From Tieghemiomyces parasiticus (Eukaryota; Kickxellomycota; Dimargaritomycetes; Dimargaritales; Dimargaritaceae): a stretch of 59,275 bases of DNA. The DNA is taken from contig JANBPT010000187.1 of assembly GCA_027575765.1 (NCBI GenBank), positions 1 through 59,275 of the forward strand. The letters are read 5' to 3'. Positions 1-10,981 of this stretch are shown in pieces (the first letter of the stretch is position 1; every line of letters starts with the position of its first letter). The translations under genes were made by a program, and so were the position numbers. The notes beneath the pieces are model-generated. The model was not told the origin of the DNA and ran no database searches. It saw nothing but the letters and a program-made list of their open reading frames with translations.

Positions 1-75
1 ATTTCCATGGCCAGACTGAAACATGGTGGCCAGGACAATGGTGAAAGTAAGGGTGGTGAAGGTACAGAAGTGCAT
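1..75 (-). CDS. 5' end of a putative secreted protein, cut by the window edge
   Basis: Only the first 25 codons are present, reading leftward from an ATG at 75. They encode a short N-terminus, then a mostly hydrophobic/Thr stretch (TLTFTIVLATM) and a small-residue region, which looks like a signal peptide, so the product would enter the secretory pathway. A good TATA sequence (TATAAATA on the minus strand, 197-204) lies about 125 bp upstream, and I see no other ATG on this strand between it and position 75. Nothing can be said of the mature protein. It could also be a chance ORF; the TATA and first-ATG agreement is the main support. Confidence 0.45.
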   Translation of the reverse strand, partial: MHFCTFTTLTFTIVLATMFQSGHGN

Positions 76-196
76 GGCGTGACAGGTGGATTGGTGGAGA
101 GGGTAAGAGGTAGAGTGGAGGTATAAAGAGGGAAAGAGAGAAGGATATCTGGATGGGTTGAATGATGGGCTGGACTGGTGAGTGGAATGGGCCCAG

Positions 197-204
197 TATT
201 TATA
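197..204 (-). promoter_or_regulatory. TATA box of the left-edge gene
   Basis: TATAAATA on the minus strand, about 125 bp upstream of the putative start at 75. The match is seen in the sequence; its use is inferred. Confidence 0.45.
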
Positions 205-1931
205 CCTGGTGGAAGGGAACTCCGTAGGCAAGGGAAGGGCCTACCAAGGATACCTCTTAGCTTGCAGAGTGGGCCGGAGCTCACAGGTGAGACTGCTCAA
301 GTGGGAGGGATAGATGCAAGTGGAAAGGACCAAGCTGCAATGGCTCTATACCACCACCAAGTCAAGCATGCCATGGTTCCGCCTAAATAATTAATTTATA
401 CATTGTATTTAAAAAAGGGGGGCTTGGACGCCCTATGCTTCATTTAAGTTGCAATAATCAACAGGACAAAGGGGAGGGTGACGTCTCTTGGTGGTATATG
501 CTGGTGGTTTTATGCTGGCAGGGTGGAGGAAGGAGAGAGGGGGCTTTAGATTAATTGATTTGCAACAAAGCCCTGGTCGCAATATATTTCCACCATCTTC
601 ATTCTTTATCCTCTGCCATCATAAACATCACACCAGTGTTGCACCTGAACCCCCCCCCACTGGTGTGCACAATACAGGGTGCTTGATGTTCTCCTGTCGA
701 GGTCAATGCTCCATTGCTATGTGTGGCCCTGGTTTAGAATTTGATGGGCGGACTAGTTGGTATGAACACGTCAGCAGGGTATGGCACTGTACAGGGGCTT
801 CTTTGGTACCACGACCAATAGTGTGCCAATGGATGGTATATGAGGATACCCTCATTCCCCCCCCCACCAATTGCATTCCCGCCTAAACATCATCCCTACA
901 GTCACTGGGTCGCAATTGAGGATGCCCAGCACATGGTTGCACCATGCTATCTAAGGTGGACCACCATCCTACCATGGCACGGGAAGTTCCCCTACATACA
1001 GCCATGTGGACTGGCTACACCGTTCTACTGAGCAAAACATCACGGCTCCTGCTCTCTTCACTGGAAATAAGTAACTAAGTGGGCAACACCGGGTAGGAGG
1101 AAATGCAGTGCTGATTAGTAAACATTCATAGGAAAAAAAGGAATAACCATGATATTTCAAAAGGCCCCTGGCACCTGTACTCTCCATTGTGTGGCAAAAT
1201 GCCTCAGGTTACCACCGTACTTGAGTGGTGACGTTAATGGGATGCCAGCCATCCCCCTGCTGGGATCAAGGCAGCCATTGACCAGCCACTTGCTTGTATG
1301 CAAAGCAATTAATAGGCGCTTGTTCATTAAGTCTGGTGCATGGCCATGGTATATCCCGTTTATATGATGCTGCAGCAATGATTTACACCCTGAAAACTCT
1401 GGTATTTACCTTCTACACGACCTCGCAACACCAATAGCATCCTGGATATTCCATGCACTGCCCCATTAATGCTGCCTACACACCCTTACTCACAGTTGAT
1501 GTCTAGTGTTTAAAACCACATCTGGCGGACCCTACCTAGTTTTTTCAGGGGTCACTAGTGGGAAGCAGATGGTAGCATACCTCATTTTTCACTTTTATAA
1601 AAGGACCTTGACCAGACTCACTGAAATGACGACCATGTGCTAATCAAGTACCCAAAAGTCACTAACCAGTTCCAATTTCCGTCTAAGGAGGGAATCATGC
1701 TGCTATTGTATAGGTGAAGCCAAATCAGCAAAGACTTTTAGGCTGGAGATCTCAGATCGCAGTGTTTCAGATAGAACCTCAGAGAGTGAATAATGCTGAG
1801 ACGATTGGTATAAACCATTCCAGGATGGAAACATTTCTGACTTCACATCTTGCTCTTTTAACCATCCATCATTACTTTTCAAACCCCCTCCCCCCACTCC
1901 ACTCAAGTTAACCAGGCGTGATGTATGGGTC
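205..1931. other. Gene-poor AT-richer stretch
   Basis: Only short overlapping open frames without recognisable motifs or coherent codon use occur here. The base composition is more AT-rich than the gene-dense core, with several C homopolymer runs. I see no RNA gene. With the mariner remnant next to it, this looks like decayed, non-coding DNA. Confidence 0.6.
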
Positions 1932-2824
1932 CTTATTTATAATTACTATCTGGAGGGCCACACGGCAGATGCTATTCTAGATGTATTGACTTCCAAGCTG
2001 GGCCCGGCTACCTCTAGCCACTCCACAATCTACAGGTGGCTGGCTCGTTTTAGTACAGGTCACCACTCTTTTGAAGCCGACCCTTGCTCTGGCCACCCAT
2101 CAGACAATCTTAATGGATATTATGGGGGCATGCTCCTGAGACAGCTGGAGGAAGACCCTTGACTGGCTGCTGAGCAGCTGGCCTGGGATTGCCACACTTC
2201 CCCTAGTACCATGTGCAAAGACCTATGCAGGGACCTGGGATTGCATAGCTCTTTCAATCACTGGGTCCCCCACTACCTCACCAATGACCAGCACCACCAG
2301 TCAGTACTTCTTGCCACCAAGTTACTGGAGGAGTTTGACAGGGACCAGTGACTATCTACTGGACTCTATTGTCACGGGTGAAGAGACCTGGGTGTACCTT
2401 TATGACCCCCCCCCCTGCTGGTTCAAATCACTGGAGGTGATGTCCTAAAGGTGGCCCAGTCCCAACTGAGCCCCACCAAGGCCATACCATACCCAAGGTG
2501 ATGCGCGCCATTGTTTTTCACCAGGCGTGGGCTATTACACCAGATTATCAAGCCCCCTTAGGTTTTAAGGTCCCCACTGACCACAACATAGAGTATGGGC
2601 TTGAATTCATGCAGCAGGCCTGGGCAAAGATATACGGAAGATTTAGCCCATCATTATGTGTGGCTTCACCAGAATCATGCATCACCACATTATGGTATAG
2701 CTACTCAAGTCTACTACACTGGAGGTGGCTATGGACCGCTGGCAGTCAACACCTGCCATGCTCCATCCAAGTGACTATATACTATGTAATGATTACTGAC
2801 TCAGAAGAGCTCGACGAGTGGTAG
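1932..2824 (+). pseudogene. Decayed mariner-family (Tc1/mariner) transposase
   Basis: Translation in three successive frames follows the order of a mariner transposase. Frame one (1932-2348) has the helix-turn-helix part (STIYRWLARFSTG), a DPCSGHPSD block like the mariner D-P-R-S-G-R-P motif, and WVPHYLTNDQ like the WVPH-LT motif. It carries stops at 2160 and 2349. The frame then shifts at 2350 to DYLLDSIVTGEETWVYLYDP, the region of the first catalytic Asp, where the usual GDE reads GEE. A third frame (about 2495 on) gives KVMRAIVFHQ and then VWLHQNHASPH, matching the H-D-N-A-R-P-H block with Asp replaced by Asn. HPSDY (the PSDY motif) and DSEELDEW close it. Two catalytic acids are changed and the frame is broken, so it is inactive. 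I found no terminal inverted repeats by eye. Mariner identity is strong; the ends are approximate. Confidence 0.85.
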
Positions 2825-3235
2825 TAATTAAATTGGCGTGATATAGATTAGAGGGATCGCAAACTTTATGGAGCACATATAGATGACACAATCAAAAAAA
2901 GCGTCAATTTATGCACGTCTGACTTGCCAAAGAAGTTAGGTACGCATCGCTCAATATAGAGTCGCTTCTGGTTCATGGTTGTAATATTTAGTCATCTGAG
3001 GCGTCTTCTGATCGCCTGGCGACTCGGTGCCAGGTGGACTGGCCGATTCGCCAAACAAGCGCAACGGCGCCTGATCCGGGAAGTGGCCTTCTGGACCGTG
3101 CCAGCCGCAAACTACGATGCCTACCATAATCTCTTATCGGGGAACCTACGGGACGCGGGTAGAAAGTGCCTAAACCACGCCCCACCCGCCCACAGGCACA
3201 TCTACACAGGTACTAAAATAAACATGGCAATCCAT
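2825..3235. other. Spacer between the mariner fossil and the GPALPP gene
   Basis: No gene seen. It holds the 3' side of the leftward GPALPP-domain gene and marks the step from AT-richer to GC-rich sequence near 3000. Confidence 0.6.
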
Positions 3236-4540
3236 TTATAGGAAGGCGTCCTTGCGGCCGCGGCCAAATTTGGAAGACAAGTAGCCCGTGTCACTCAACA
3301 GTTGTTTCTGTCGCTTCAGGTCCACCTTGGAGGTGGCCATGTCACGCTCGCGGTCGAAACCGTCACGATCCGCACCGCTGGTGCGCTTGGGCCCGCGGGA
3401 TTTACGGTCCGCTTTGCCCTCCTTGGCCTTCTTTTCCAGGTGCTCCTCCAAAAGGGACTTTGACCGGAACTTGGCCTGCAAGTGAGAATGGGTAGATAGA
3501 TGGAGGGCTAATTGTCGAGGGTTAGTCCTATGCCTCTGAATCATTCGGAGGTCAACCGCCATCCCCCATTTTAATCAAATGACGCCAGCGCTTACATTGT
3601 ACTCTGCAACGGCGTCGGCCACCTCGGCGTCCCGCTTGCTTATGCGGGTGGGCTGTGGACTCGGGCTGCGCTCTTTGGACCGTTTCAAACCGCGTCGCGA
3701 CGAGGCCGCATCCGAGGGCGTGGCCAGCCAGCTAGGATCAAACGTGGTCTGCTCGCCTCCCTTGACGTTGAATTGCCGATTCTTGATGTTCAACGGATCT
3801 ATAGGTGAGGAGGGAAACTGGTATAGAAACCTTCAGTATCGGTGATACTGTATGCATGATTTCGCCGGGTGGTTGGAACTCGACCGCCTGACCTGTCTGG
3901 CACACCAGGCTAGCGACTTACCTGCAGATACCGAAGACTGTGACGTAGGCGGGACCAGCATCCAGTCCCCGCGTTTCGGAACTCCGGGATCGTTCGTCTG
4001 TAAGTGTAACGTATGTGGGGATTTGAAAGCATTAGCTCGGTAGAGATCCAGGCCAACCCTGAAATACGGCATCAAACCCTACCACTTTATTGTGGTACTG
4101 ACTTACCTGTCCACTCGAATTTAAGACCGGCTCCTCGGGCCTGGGTCGTGGTGACTGGTTTGGCCGGTAAGGTGTGTTATGAGGCGGTAATATGCAAAAA
4201 AAAAAAAATGTACGGGAAATTAGATGACTTGCCAAAACCTGCATAAATCAGACATAAGGGCGGGCTCAACACTTTCCCATTTACTTACCCGATAACGCTT
4301 GTCAGCGACGGCATCCGAGGGCAGCAGGGGACCAACAATTTCATCGTCGTCGTCAGATGGGGACGCCGGAGCCGGCACTGTTTGTGCTGACCTTTGCAGC
4401 AGGGCGTTGAGGTTGTTGGGCATGTAAGGGCCGACGGGTCGTGGGCGCGTTGGCGATGGGGTCCTTCGGCGAGCGGCTAGCATGTCCGGGGGGAGAGGCG
4501 GACCGTACTCGTCATCGCTGGTGGCAGGGGAGGAGGGCAT
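3236..4540 (-). CDS. GPALPP-motif / DUF3752 protein (GPALPP1-like)
   Basis: Five exons on the minus strand: 4540-4289, 4154-4107, 3997-3922, 3798-3596 and 3475-3236, giving 272 residues. All junctions have GT-AG ends and keep frame. The N-terminus carries two copies of the family's short motif (YGPPLPPDM and VGPLLPSDA) in an acidic, Ser/Pro-rich context. The DUF3752 part follows: RGDWMLVPP, SADPLNIKNRQF, FDPSWLATPSD, then a charged helical C-terminus with FDRERDMATSK. The order and length fit animal GPALPP1 and its fungal relatives. The molecular role is not settled; low complexity and basic C-terminus fit a nuclear RNA-related protein (inference). A T13 tract lies in the intron before exon 2, whose acceptor is the least certain junction. 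Confidence 0.85.
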
Positions 4541-5113
4541 GGCTCGCAAAATGTGGAGACGGATTGAGTAAAACGTAGTTTGAGAAAAACAAAGTGGATG
4601 GCAAAAGCAGGTGCGGGCGAAGAGATGGCATGGAAATGCCGGTAGACAGATATTGAATCGCGGTCTGAACTATGCGGCCTGCTCGAAATTCTCGCGAGTT
4701 CACCCGTAGCAGCCATGTTACGTCACTGCCTCATGTTTGGCCAGTTCAACCTGCCATTCATCCGCCTGTTGCCTAGCGGGCCTGGACTATTAACCACTTT
4801 ATAGGGAGTTCATTTCGAGCAGCGTTGATTAGAGCGGGAAGGTAAGGGAAGTAAGGAAATGGGTAGGGGGTTCTATTGCACATGTAAGGGGTAGAAGGTA
4901 GAGCGAGGACGTTCCGCACAGGTATGATGGACTCGAGGGTGTAGAGCGAGATATAGCGGGCTGGAAAATGGGCAGGCCAACCCGCTGACCGGAGGGGGAG
5001 GAGGGGTAACATGGAGCGGGCCTGGACCACGGGCACGCACCCACAGGTACAGGTAAATGTCATACATAGATAGCAAGGGTAGTAAACGGGTTATAAGCGG
5101 GCTGTACGACAGT
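4541..5113. other. Intergenic, GPALPP promoter and NudE 3' region
   Basis: No coding signal. It contains the upstream region of the GPALPP gene and the 3' side of the NudE gene, both leftward. Confidence 0.6.
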
Positions 5114-6377
5114 TTAACGACGTGGAGGCATGGTGGAGGGCACGTTGGCCCGCCGTGTGATCTCGGCCCGCATCGACCGGGCGCGGGCCATACGCATGCG
5201 GGTCAGCGGGGACATGGTGCTGGGATCCAGGCCGGTGGTGACGGGTAGTGAGGCCTTGGATAGCGAGGGGATACCGCTGCGGCCCTGGCCGGGTGCAGCG
5301 ATGAGCGGGGATACGAGCGACCGGCAGGAGGCGAGACGGGTTTCGAGGTTCTGTTGCAGATTGGGAATGAGGAGGAGGAGGAAGGGGAGGCAATATCAAT
5401 ACAAGGCATTCCGCAACGATGGGTGATTGGTATGGGGAAATGGTGACCATGTATGTGTGTGGTTACACCTGACCTCCCGCTACTCACCTTGACGCGGCCC
5501 ATAATGTTCTCCACCATGCGCACCGGGTTGTCCATGCCGTCCCCGCCGGCAACGTAGGTGGCACCGGGCGGCCGGGGGATGGCGGAGGTACTCAGTCGCG
5601 GACCGGAACCGCCCGGTGGGGGGGTGGGCGGAAGTCCATTGGCGTCCTCGCCACCGACAGGTGCGGGGGCGGCCTTGCCCTGCCGGCTGCGCAATAGGTT
5701 CAACTCGAGATTTAAGTCCTTCAGCTCGTCCTTGAGCCGCTGCACATCCATCATGAGCTGGTTTTTCTCCTCGAGCTCGGCCTCCAGGGCCACGGTGCGT
5801 TCAAGAGCGCGGCTGTAACGGGTCTCCATGTCGCGCAGGGAAGTGCGGGCGGCTCTGTCGCGGTGATGCACGGGTGGCGGGTATGAAATACAACCCACAT
5901 ATGGGGGGGGGTTAGTTAGTTACGCAACTGTCAACCGAAGCGCGTCTCTCACACCACCTACTAAGGCAACGGCCAATCGACTTACCGCTCGAACCGCTCC
6001 AGGTCGTCATTGTCCTGCTCCAGCTCGCGGGTGCGGCTCTTGTACTTTTCCTGCTGTGACTTGACAAAGTCGAGCTCGCGGGTCATGGTGGAGAGCGAGT
6101 GGTTCATTTCCTTCTTGGAGTCGTAGTACTTCATCTTCCACTCCTCAGTTTCCATGATACACTTCGAGTTGCGGGCCTTAAGGTCGTGGTTTTCATTCTC
6201 TAGGCGCTCCACCTCGCCCTCTAGCTCCTTCTCGAGCTCCGAGGACTGTTCCTGGAAATCGAGCAGATCGATTTCAGTGGTCTGGGCTTTCTTGCGCATT
6301 TCAGCGTACTTCTCCTTCCAGTAGGCGATTTCTACGACCGCGGAGGGGAAGGACGTAGGGTGCTCGTCGTCGGACAT
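5114..6377 (-). CDS. NudE/NDEL1-family dynein regulator
   Basis: Three exons, 6377-5986, 5854-5488 and 5350-5114, encode 331 residues. In animals and filamentous fungi NudE/NDEL1 binds LIS1 and cytoplasmic dynein and supports nuclear migration and spindle function. The N-terminal two thirds is a long coiled coil starting with AYWKEKYAEMRKK and LLDFQEQSSELEKELEGEVE, the conserved LIS1-binding helix region. The second segment (RAARTSLRDMETRYSRALER) matches the part where NudE heptads continue through residue about 190. The tail has NIMGRVK and NLETRLASCRSLV, the short conserved C-terminal element, then a basic end. Both introns have GT-AG ends and preserve phase. It starts about 0.9 kb from the divergent VAMP7 gene. 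Confidence 0.9.
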
Positions 6378-7302
6378 GGTGGAGCTGGGCGGGACGTAGG
6401 TGCAAAAAGTGCGAGCGAGATGGAGCGGGCCAGGCGTGTGACAAAATTGGGGAGAAGGGGAGGGAAAGAAGGGCGCAGGTAGGAACGGAGGGACGATGGG
6501 CGAAAAGTGAGGGATGGCATGGAGGGGGGGGGCAACATGGAATGCATATACATACACAAGGTTCGACAGCGGGCAGACTAAGGCGGGAAGGGGCTGAGAC
6601 AAACTGGCAGGCAGTGGAGCCAAGGTGCGGAGGGAAACGTCCCAAAAAAAACGGCGGGCGTGTGGAACTGTGGACGATTAGGCAAGAAATCAAAACAAGA
6701 GACGTGCCCAAGCCGCTGCGTCGGGTCCACGTCGGCACGGCTTATGGCGGGCCGTCCTTTAGGCGGGCAGACGCTGTCTTACCTGGCCTGCGTCGTCCGC
6801 CTCTGCAGGGCGGAGGGAGGAAAGGTATGCCTAGAGCGGCCGGCCGGTGTCGCCTCGTGCCTCAGGGTTGCCCCGCGAAGGTTGTGCGGCCCACCGTGCA
6901 GCCACGCCGAACCCCCTTGGTTCCTCAGCACCAACTGGGAGGCCACTATGTGGAAACCGTGCTTAAACACAGTCCCCCTCCACAACCACCGGGTTGACCT
7001 ACTTCTGCATGGCCACCGGTGGGACTCGCCCCCCCCCCACAACCGCGTAGGCGAGGAGGAGGGGGAGCGGCGGATAGCGCCTCCGGCATGCATGACGGCG
7101 TCGGACCTCACCACCACCTGACGTTGCTCACCATGCTAGGTGGCCTGTAGCTAGTGCTAACCCCTCCCCCCTTCCTCGTCTTCCCTTCCCTTGAGCCATC
7201 CCCCCATTGCCGACCTGTCCCTACCTCTTGGCACGATCCCCTTCGCCTCTCCATTTCCTACTTTCCCTTGCGCTTCGCCCTTCTCACCTGCCCCCCGACG
7301 TC
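6378..7302. other. Divergent promoter region, NudE / VAMP7
   Basis: 925 bp between two head-to-head starts. Overlapping open frames on both strands here lack motifs and look like GC-driven chance ORFs. A C/T-rich tract (about 7160-7300) precedes the VAMP7 start. Confidence 0.55.
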
Positions 7303-8283
7303 ATGTCCATCATCACCGCCCTGGTGGCCCGTGGCCCCATAATTCTCGCCGAGCACTCGGCCGAGTCGGGCAACTTTAGCACGGGTAAGTGGCCCGTCGG
7401 GTCTCGAAGAGCCCGGAGCCCAGCGAGACCTTCCACGACCACCAATACTGACCCTCCGACGCCCCCCCCCCTGCATTCCATCGCCTGCCTAGTGACCCAG
7501 GCCATTCTGGAAAAGATTCCGCCCAACAACTCCAAGCTGACCTACGTTTATGACCGGTGAGTCTAACTGCCAGCCCCAACCTCGGCCAGCCCTAGCCCCC
7601 TCCGCTCCACCCGCTCGGTACTAAATTCCTCCTGCTCCCCTCCCTCCAGCTACCTCTTCCACTACATCTGCCAAGACGGTATTGTCTACATGTGCATGGC
7701 CGACGACCAGTTCGGTAAGTGACTGCTGGCCATCCCGATCCCTCCTCCCTCCTATCACCTATTGTCGACCTGTGACCTCACCCTCCCGTCTCCACCGCTC
7801 ATCGTTGCCAAACCCACCTCCTCTACCCGGACAGGTCGCCGCATCCCCTTTGCCTTCCTGGAGGACATCAAGAAGGAGTTTCTGGGCAGCTACTCGGATG
7901 ACCAGATCGAGACTGCCCTGGCCTACGGCATGAACGAGTTCTCGCGCACCATTGCGCGCAAGATGGACCTGTTCGCCCAGGGCCAGCACGGCGACCACAT
8001 CCGCCAGGTCCAGGGCGAGATTTCACAGGTCAAGGACGTGATGGTGCAGAATATCGAGCGGGTACTGGAGCGCGGCGAGCGCATCGACATTTTGGTCGAC
8101 AAGACCGACCACCTCAACAACGCCGCCTTCGCCTTCCGCAAGCGCAGCACCGCGCTTAAGCGGTCCATGTGGTGGAAAAACACCAAACTCATGGCGATGC
8201 TGGTCACAGCTCTGCTCTTCGTTGTCTACATCATCGTGTCTATGGCGTGCGGCTTCCCAGGCTGGAGTCACTGCGTAGGCTAA
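7303..8283 (+). CDS. VAMP7-type longin R-SNARE
   Basis: Four exons, 7303-7384, 7493-7556, 7650-7714 and 7835-8283, encode 219 residues. R-SNAREs of this class drive fusion at late endosomes, vacuoles and the plasma membrane. Residues 1 to about 110 form the longin domain (MSIITALVARGPIILAEHS; VTQAILEKIP; FHYICQDGIVYMCMADDQFG). The SNARE motif spans about 128-182, with the central arginine of LERGERI (about residue 150) as zero layer. One transmembrane anchor (about 190-209) follows WWKNTKL, leaving a short lumenal end. The layout and length fit VAMP7 (yeast Nyv1 counterpart). All junctions are GTAAGT/GTGAGT to CAG/TAG and in phase. A T11/A8 tract follows the stop. Confidence 0.93.
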
Positions 8284-8519
8284 TTCTGTTGTCGTTTTTT
8301 TTTTTAAAAAAAACAAGATATATGACGGTTTGCTCTTGATTGCGCTCGGAGATCATCGTCTAGGTCGCGTGGCCATCCTTTGTATTTGTTACCCCCCGGT
8401 TCTGTCCCACTTGTTGCGCGTCTTTTTTTTTAACACGCATTCGAAGCCGCTTTTGTTATTACTATCATTATCCGTAGCCAACAGCCACAACGATAAACGT
8501 ATTGCACTTGACGCATGCT

Positions 8520-9275
8520 TCACAGTTTGGCCGGTAGGTCCATAGGGTTCACAGCCCACGCCGTGGCGTCTGCCCAGCGATCGCTACCCCAGAATCGCTC
8601 CCCGTCATCAGTGATAAAGAACGGAGCGCCGAAAATGTCGTTGGCGATGGCCTGGTCGGTGTTGTCCTGGACCATGGCCTCGGTGTGCGGGTGAGTGGTG
8701 GCTGCATGTACCAGACTCCCCGGGTTGGCCGTGATGCCGAGTTCCTGGAGCAGCGGAGCGACCGCCAAGGGAGTGTGCCAGGCCTCCGCCCTCGATTGGA
8801 GCAGGGCAGTCAGTACCTCCGGCTTGCTCACGTCGTAGTGGTGCACAAACATGGCCTCAAACACGTCCAGCACCCAGCGGGCTAGCAGGCGCTGAGCAGC
8901 GAGGGGGAGGGCGCTGCCGTCGGCTGGAACGAGGCAGGCGTTGAGCAGGGCGGTCAGGCGGGCGGCAGCGGTCGTGTTTACCGGACGGGGCTTAGGTTTA
9001 CCCGGCCAGCCACGGTACACAATTCCTTCGCGCTGGCAGAGGCGCTGCATGTCCCGTATGACATAGCGGGTCTTGGCGGGGTTGCTGAGGACGGGTCCCT
9101 TGGGTCCGACCGGGCTCGTTTTGGCAAAGACTGGACCGAGCAGGAAGGGACGGAACTCGATGGCGAATCTCGGGGAGACAGGCGCCTCGAGGGCGCGCAG
9201 GACTCGGACGGCGGCGAGGTACGAATAGGGACTATTGTACTCGAACCAGAACCGGAGACTGGGGAGGGCGGACAT
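8520..9275 (-). CDS. HCCA isomerase / GST-kappa family protein (DsbA-like fold)
   Basis: A single exon of 251 residues. The N-terminus LRFWFEYNSPYSYLAA is the signature of the 2-hydroxychromene-2-carboxylate isomerase and kappa glutathione transferase family: a thioredoxin-fold beta strand, then the S-P-Y-S/A-Y motif whose serine activates glutathione. RPFLLGPVF, the central helical insert (YVIRDMQRLCQREGI) and the C-terminal FGAPFFITDDGERFWGSDR (F-G-x-P and W-G-x-D-R) all match the family. The substrate is not deducible; glutathione-dependent isomerase or peroxidase activity is the family expectation. No clear targeting signal is visible. The C-terminus ends NPMDLPAKL, and AKL is close to a type-1 peroxisomal signal, as peroxisomal kappa GSTs would need. 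Confidence 0.9.
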   Translation of the reverse strand: MSALPSLRFWFEYNSPYSYLAAVRVLRALEAPVSPRFAIEFRPFLLGPVFAKTSPVGPKGPVLSNPAKTRYVIRDMQRLCQREGIVYRGWPGKPKPRPVNTTAAARLTALLNACLVPADGSALPLAAQRLLARWVLDVFEAMFVHHYDVSKPEVLTALLQSRAEAWHTPLAVAPLLQELGITANPGSLVHAATTHPHTEAMVQDNTDQAIANDIFGAPFFITDDGERFWGSDRWADATAWAVNPMDLPAKL

Positions 9276-9921
9276 GATAGTATTGACAGCGGGAGAGTAG
9301 GGAGTAGATGAAGAGCAACTGTGGCAATGGTAGGCCGTGGCCGGGGATGAAGGAGCTGTAATTTAGGGCTGGTCCAGTCTAGAGACGGACGATGGCGACA
9401 TTAAATACGGTGCGATGACTAGTTGTTGGCAGTTAGTGAATGGGCCTTGGGACGGGGTCGTTCAGTAGTGAACCAATCACCCGCCGGCCACGCTTGCGAT
9501 GGCAATTGCACGCGCCAGTTTTGGGCTACCTACTGACAAGAGGAAGGGGGAATGATGGGGTGGGAAACCGTACAGGGCAATGTGGGGAGGCAGTGGCTGA
9601 GGCCGCGGGGCATGGGCAAGTAAGGAAAGGCCCATATGGGGTAACGATGGGTCATATTTGCTAGGTACGAATTTCGTTTATTTTCAAGGGAGAGAACAGC
9701 AGCTTGCCGATGGACACCGGAGGGGAGCTGAGGCGTTATCGTCCCCCTTCCCCACTCACTATACCTGGGGTGAGTTGGCAGCACTTGACGGCAATGCTTC
9801 GGGACCCAACCATGCCCCGCCCACTCTGGGCAGGGTGGAGCGGGACCGACCGCCGTTGACCGGTGCCGGGTCCGTTCTCTCTCTCTCTCTCTCTCGCTTT
9901 CATTTTTTCCCCGGACCGCCA
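9276..9921. other. Intergenic, HCCA promoter and MIC10 3' region
   Basis: No gene seen. It contains the promoter side of the leftward HCCA gene and the 3' side of MIC10, including a CT microsatellite. Confidence 0.55.
9876..9896. repeat. CT dinucleotide microsatellite
   Basis: About ten CT units, just downstream of the MIC10 stop codon. Confidence 0.9.
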
Positions 9922-10474
9922 TTACTGCGGCTTGGCTAGGCTGGGGACAGGCAACGTGGCCAGGGCACCGCCGGCCGGGCGGAACCGCCGCTGGCAGTCG
10001 CTGTAGGCATAACCGGTACCGAAGCCGGTACCGGCCCAGACCGGCCAGGTCCGACCTACAAGATGAGCGAATGGTAGAAGGAGTCTCGTGGTGGTAGGTT
10101 AGCGGACGATATAACGAGCCGTGGCCCTTTGAGCTGTTAGCTAGGTCCACTGGTTCAGGCCACGCCGGGTGATCCAGGTGGAATCGGGACTTGACAACTT
10201 ACGGCGGAAGAGCAGGGCGGACACAACCACACCGGATGAGAAGCCGATCCCAGCCTTGACAAGGAGATCAGCCACGCATTGGTCCCACTGGTGAGTCGAG
10301 GGCGTCAAAGTTACAAGGCGTAGGTGTGGAAGTAGAGGGTTAGCCAATCCAGATCCCGGCGGCCCGCATGGGGGGTTGTACGGCGTGGGGAATATCCGTG
10401 GTTTCCCGGGCCAATCTCACCTAACGTACCTTGGCGTCAAGGACCTGTTCACTGGGGAGTTGCGAGTCGGTCAT
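9922..10474 (-). CDS. MIC10: MICOS subunit Mic10 (three small exons)
   Basis: Exons 10474-10430, 10287-10203 and 10055-9922 join to an 87-residue protein. Mic10 is the small core subunit of the mitochondrial MICOS complex and bends the inner membrane at crista junctions. Exon 2 gives WDQCVADLLVKAGIGFSSGV then a hydrophobic stretch ending FRR. Exon 3 gives RTWPVWAGTGFGTGYAYSDC. These are the two diagnostic transmembrane hairpin segments with glycine-rich motifs (G-x-G-F near the first, G-T-G-F-G-T-G in the second) and the W-D-x-C / R-R-x-W-P landmarks. The N-terminus is short and polar (MTDSQLPSEQVLDAK), as usual. All splice sites are GT-AG and phases agree. The gene is divergent from the centrin gene 0.5 kb away. 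Confidence 0.93.
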
Positions 10475-10981
10475 GGCGGTAGAGAGGAGGAAAAAGGGTA
10501 GGATTGAAGAGCTGGACGAGTCTAGGTGGATGGTGGAATTAGGAGGCTGGCGGATAGTAGTTGGAAAGGAGCTAGATACGCGCAAATGTATTTTGTGTGA
10601 AGAATCAGGAGGTCGGCCGCATGGGAATCCGAACGATGAGGCGGGTTTAGTTGGGGGAGGGCGGGGGCGGGGCACATGCGGGCCGTGCCAGAGCGGGAAG
10701 AGGAAGGGCGGGGCGGCGTGGATGGTGCGGGGTGAGGTGTGCGAACCAGCCCCAGGAGTCCGCAGCCCTCAGCTCGATTGTGGCTTTGGAGCCGCCTCAT
10801 TCCTCCCACCCAGCACGACGATAGGCCTTACCACATTAACCATTAAAGTTAGGCCTTGCCACCTTTGACACACAACGTTAGGCCTTACCACATTGGACGT
10901 TCGACTTAACCCTCAAGTACATTGGTCATTTGGCCTTCACATTCCGCGCATCCTTCCCCGGCCACGTTGAGCGCCTTCGCC
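10475..10981. other. Divergent promoter region, MIC10 / centrin-like
   Basis: No gene seen. Between 10822 and 10895 the phrase TAGGCCTT(A/G)CCAC recurs about three times (near 10822, 10852 and 10880), a short imperfect repeat that could be a shared regulatory element. Confidence 0.45.

Noticed and set aside
9530..10150. 206-codon frame on the minus strand
   Set aside because: Covers MIC10 exon 3 in the wrong frame and runs through the CT microsatellite, giving an Arg/Glu repeat.
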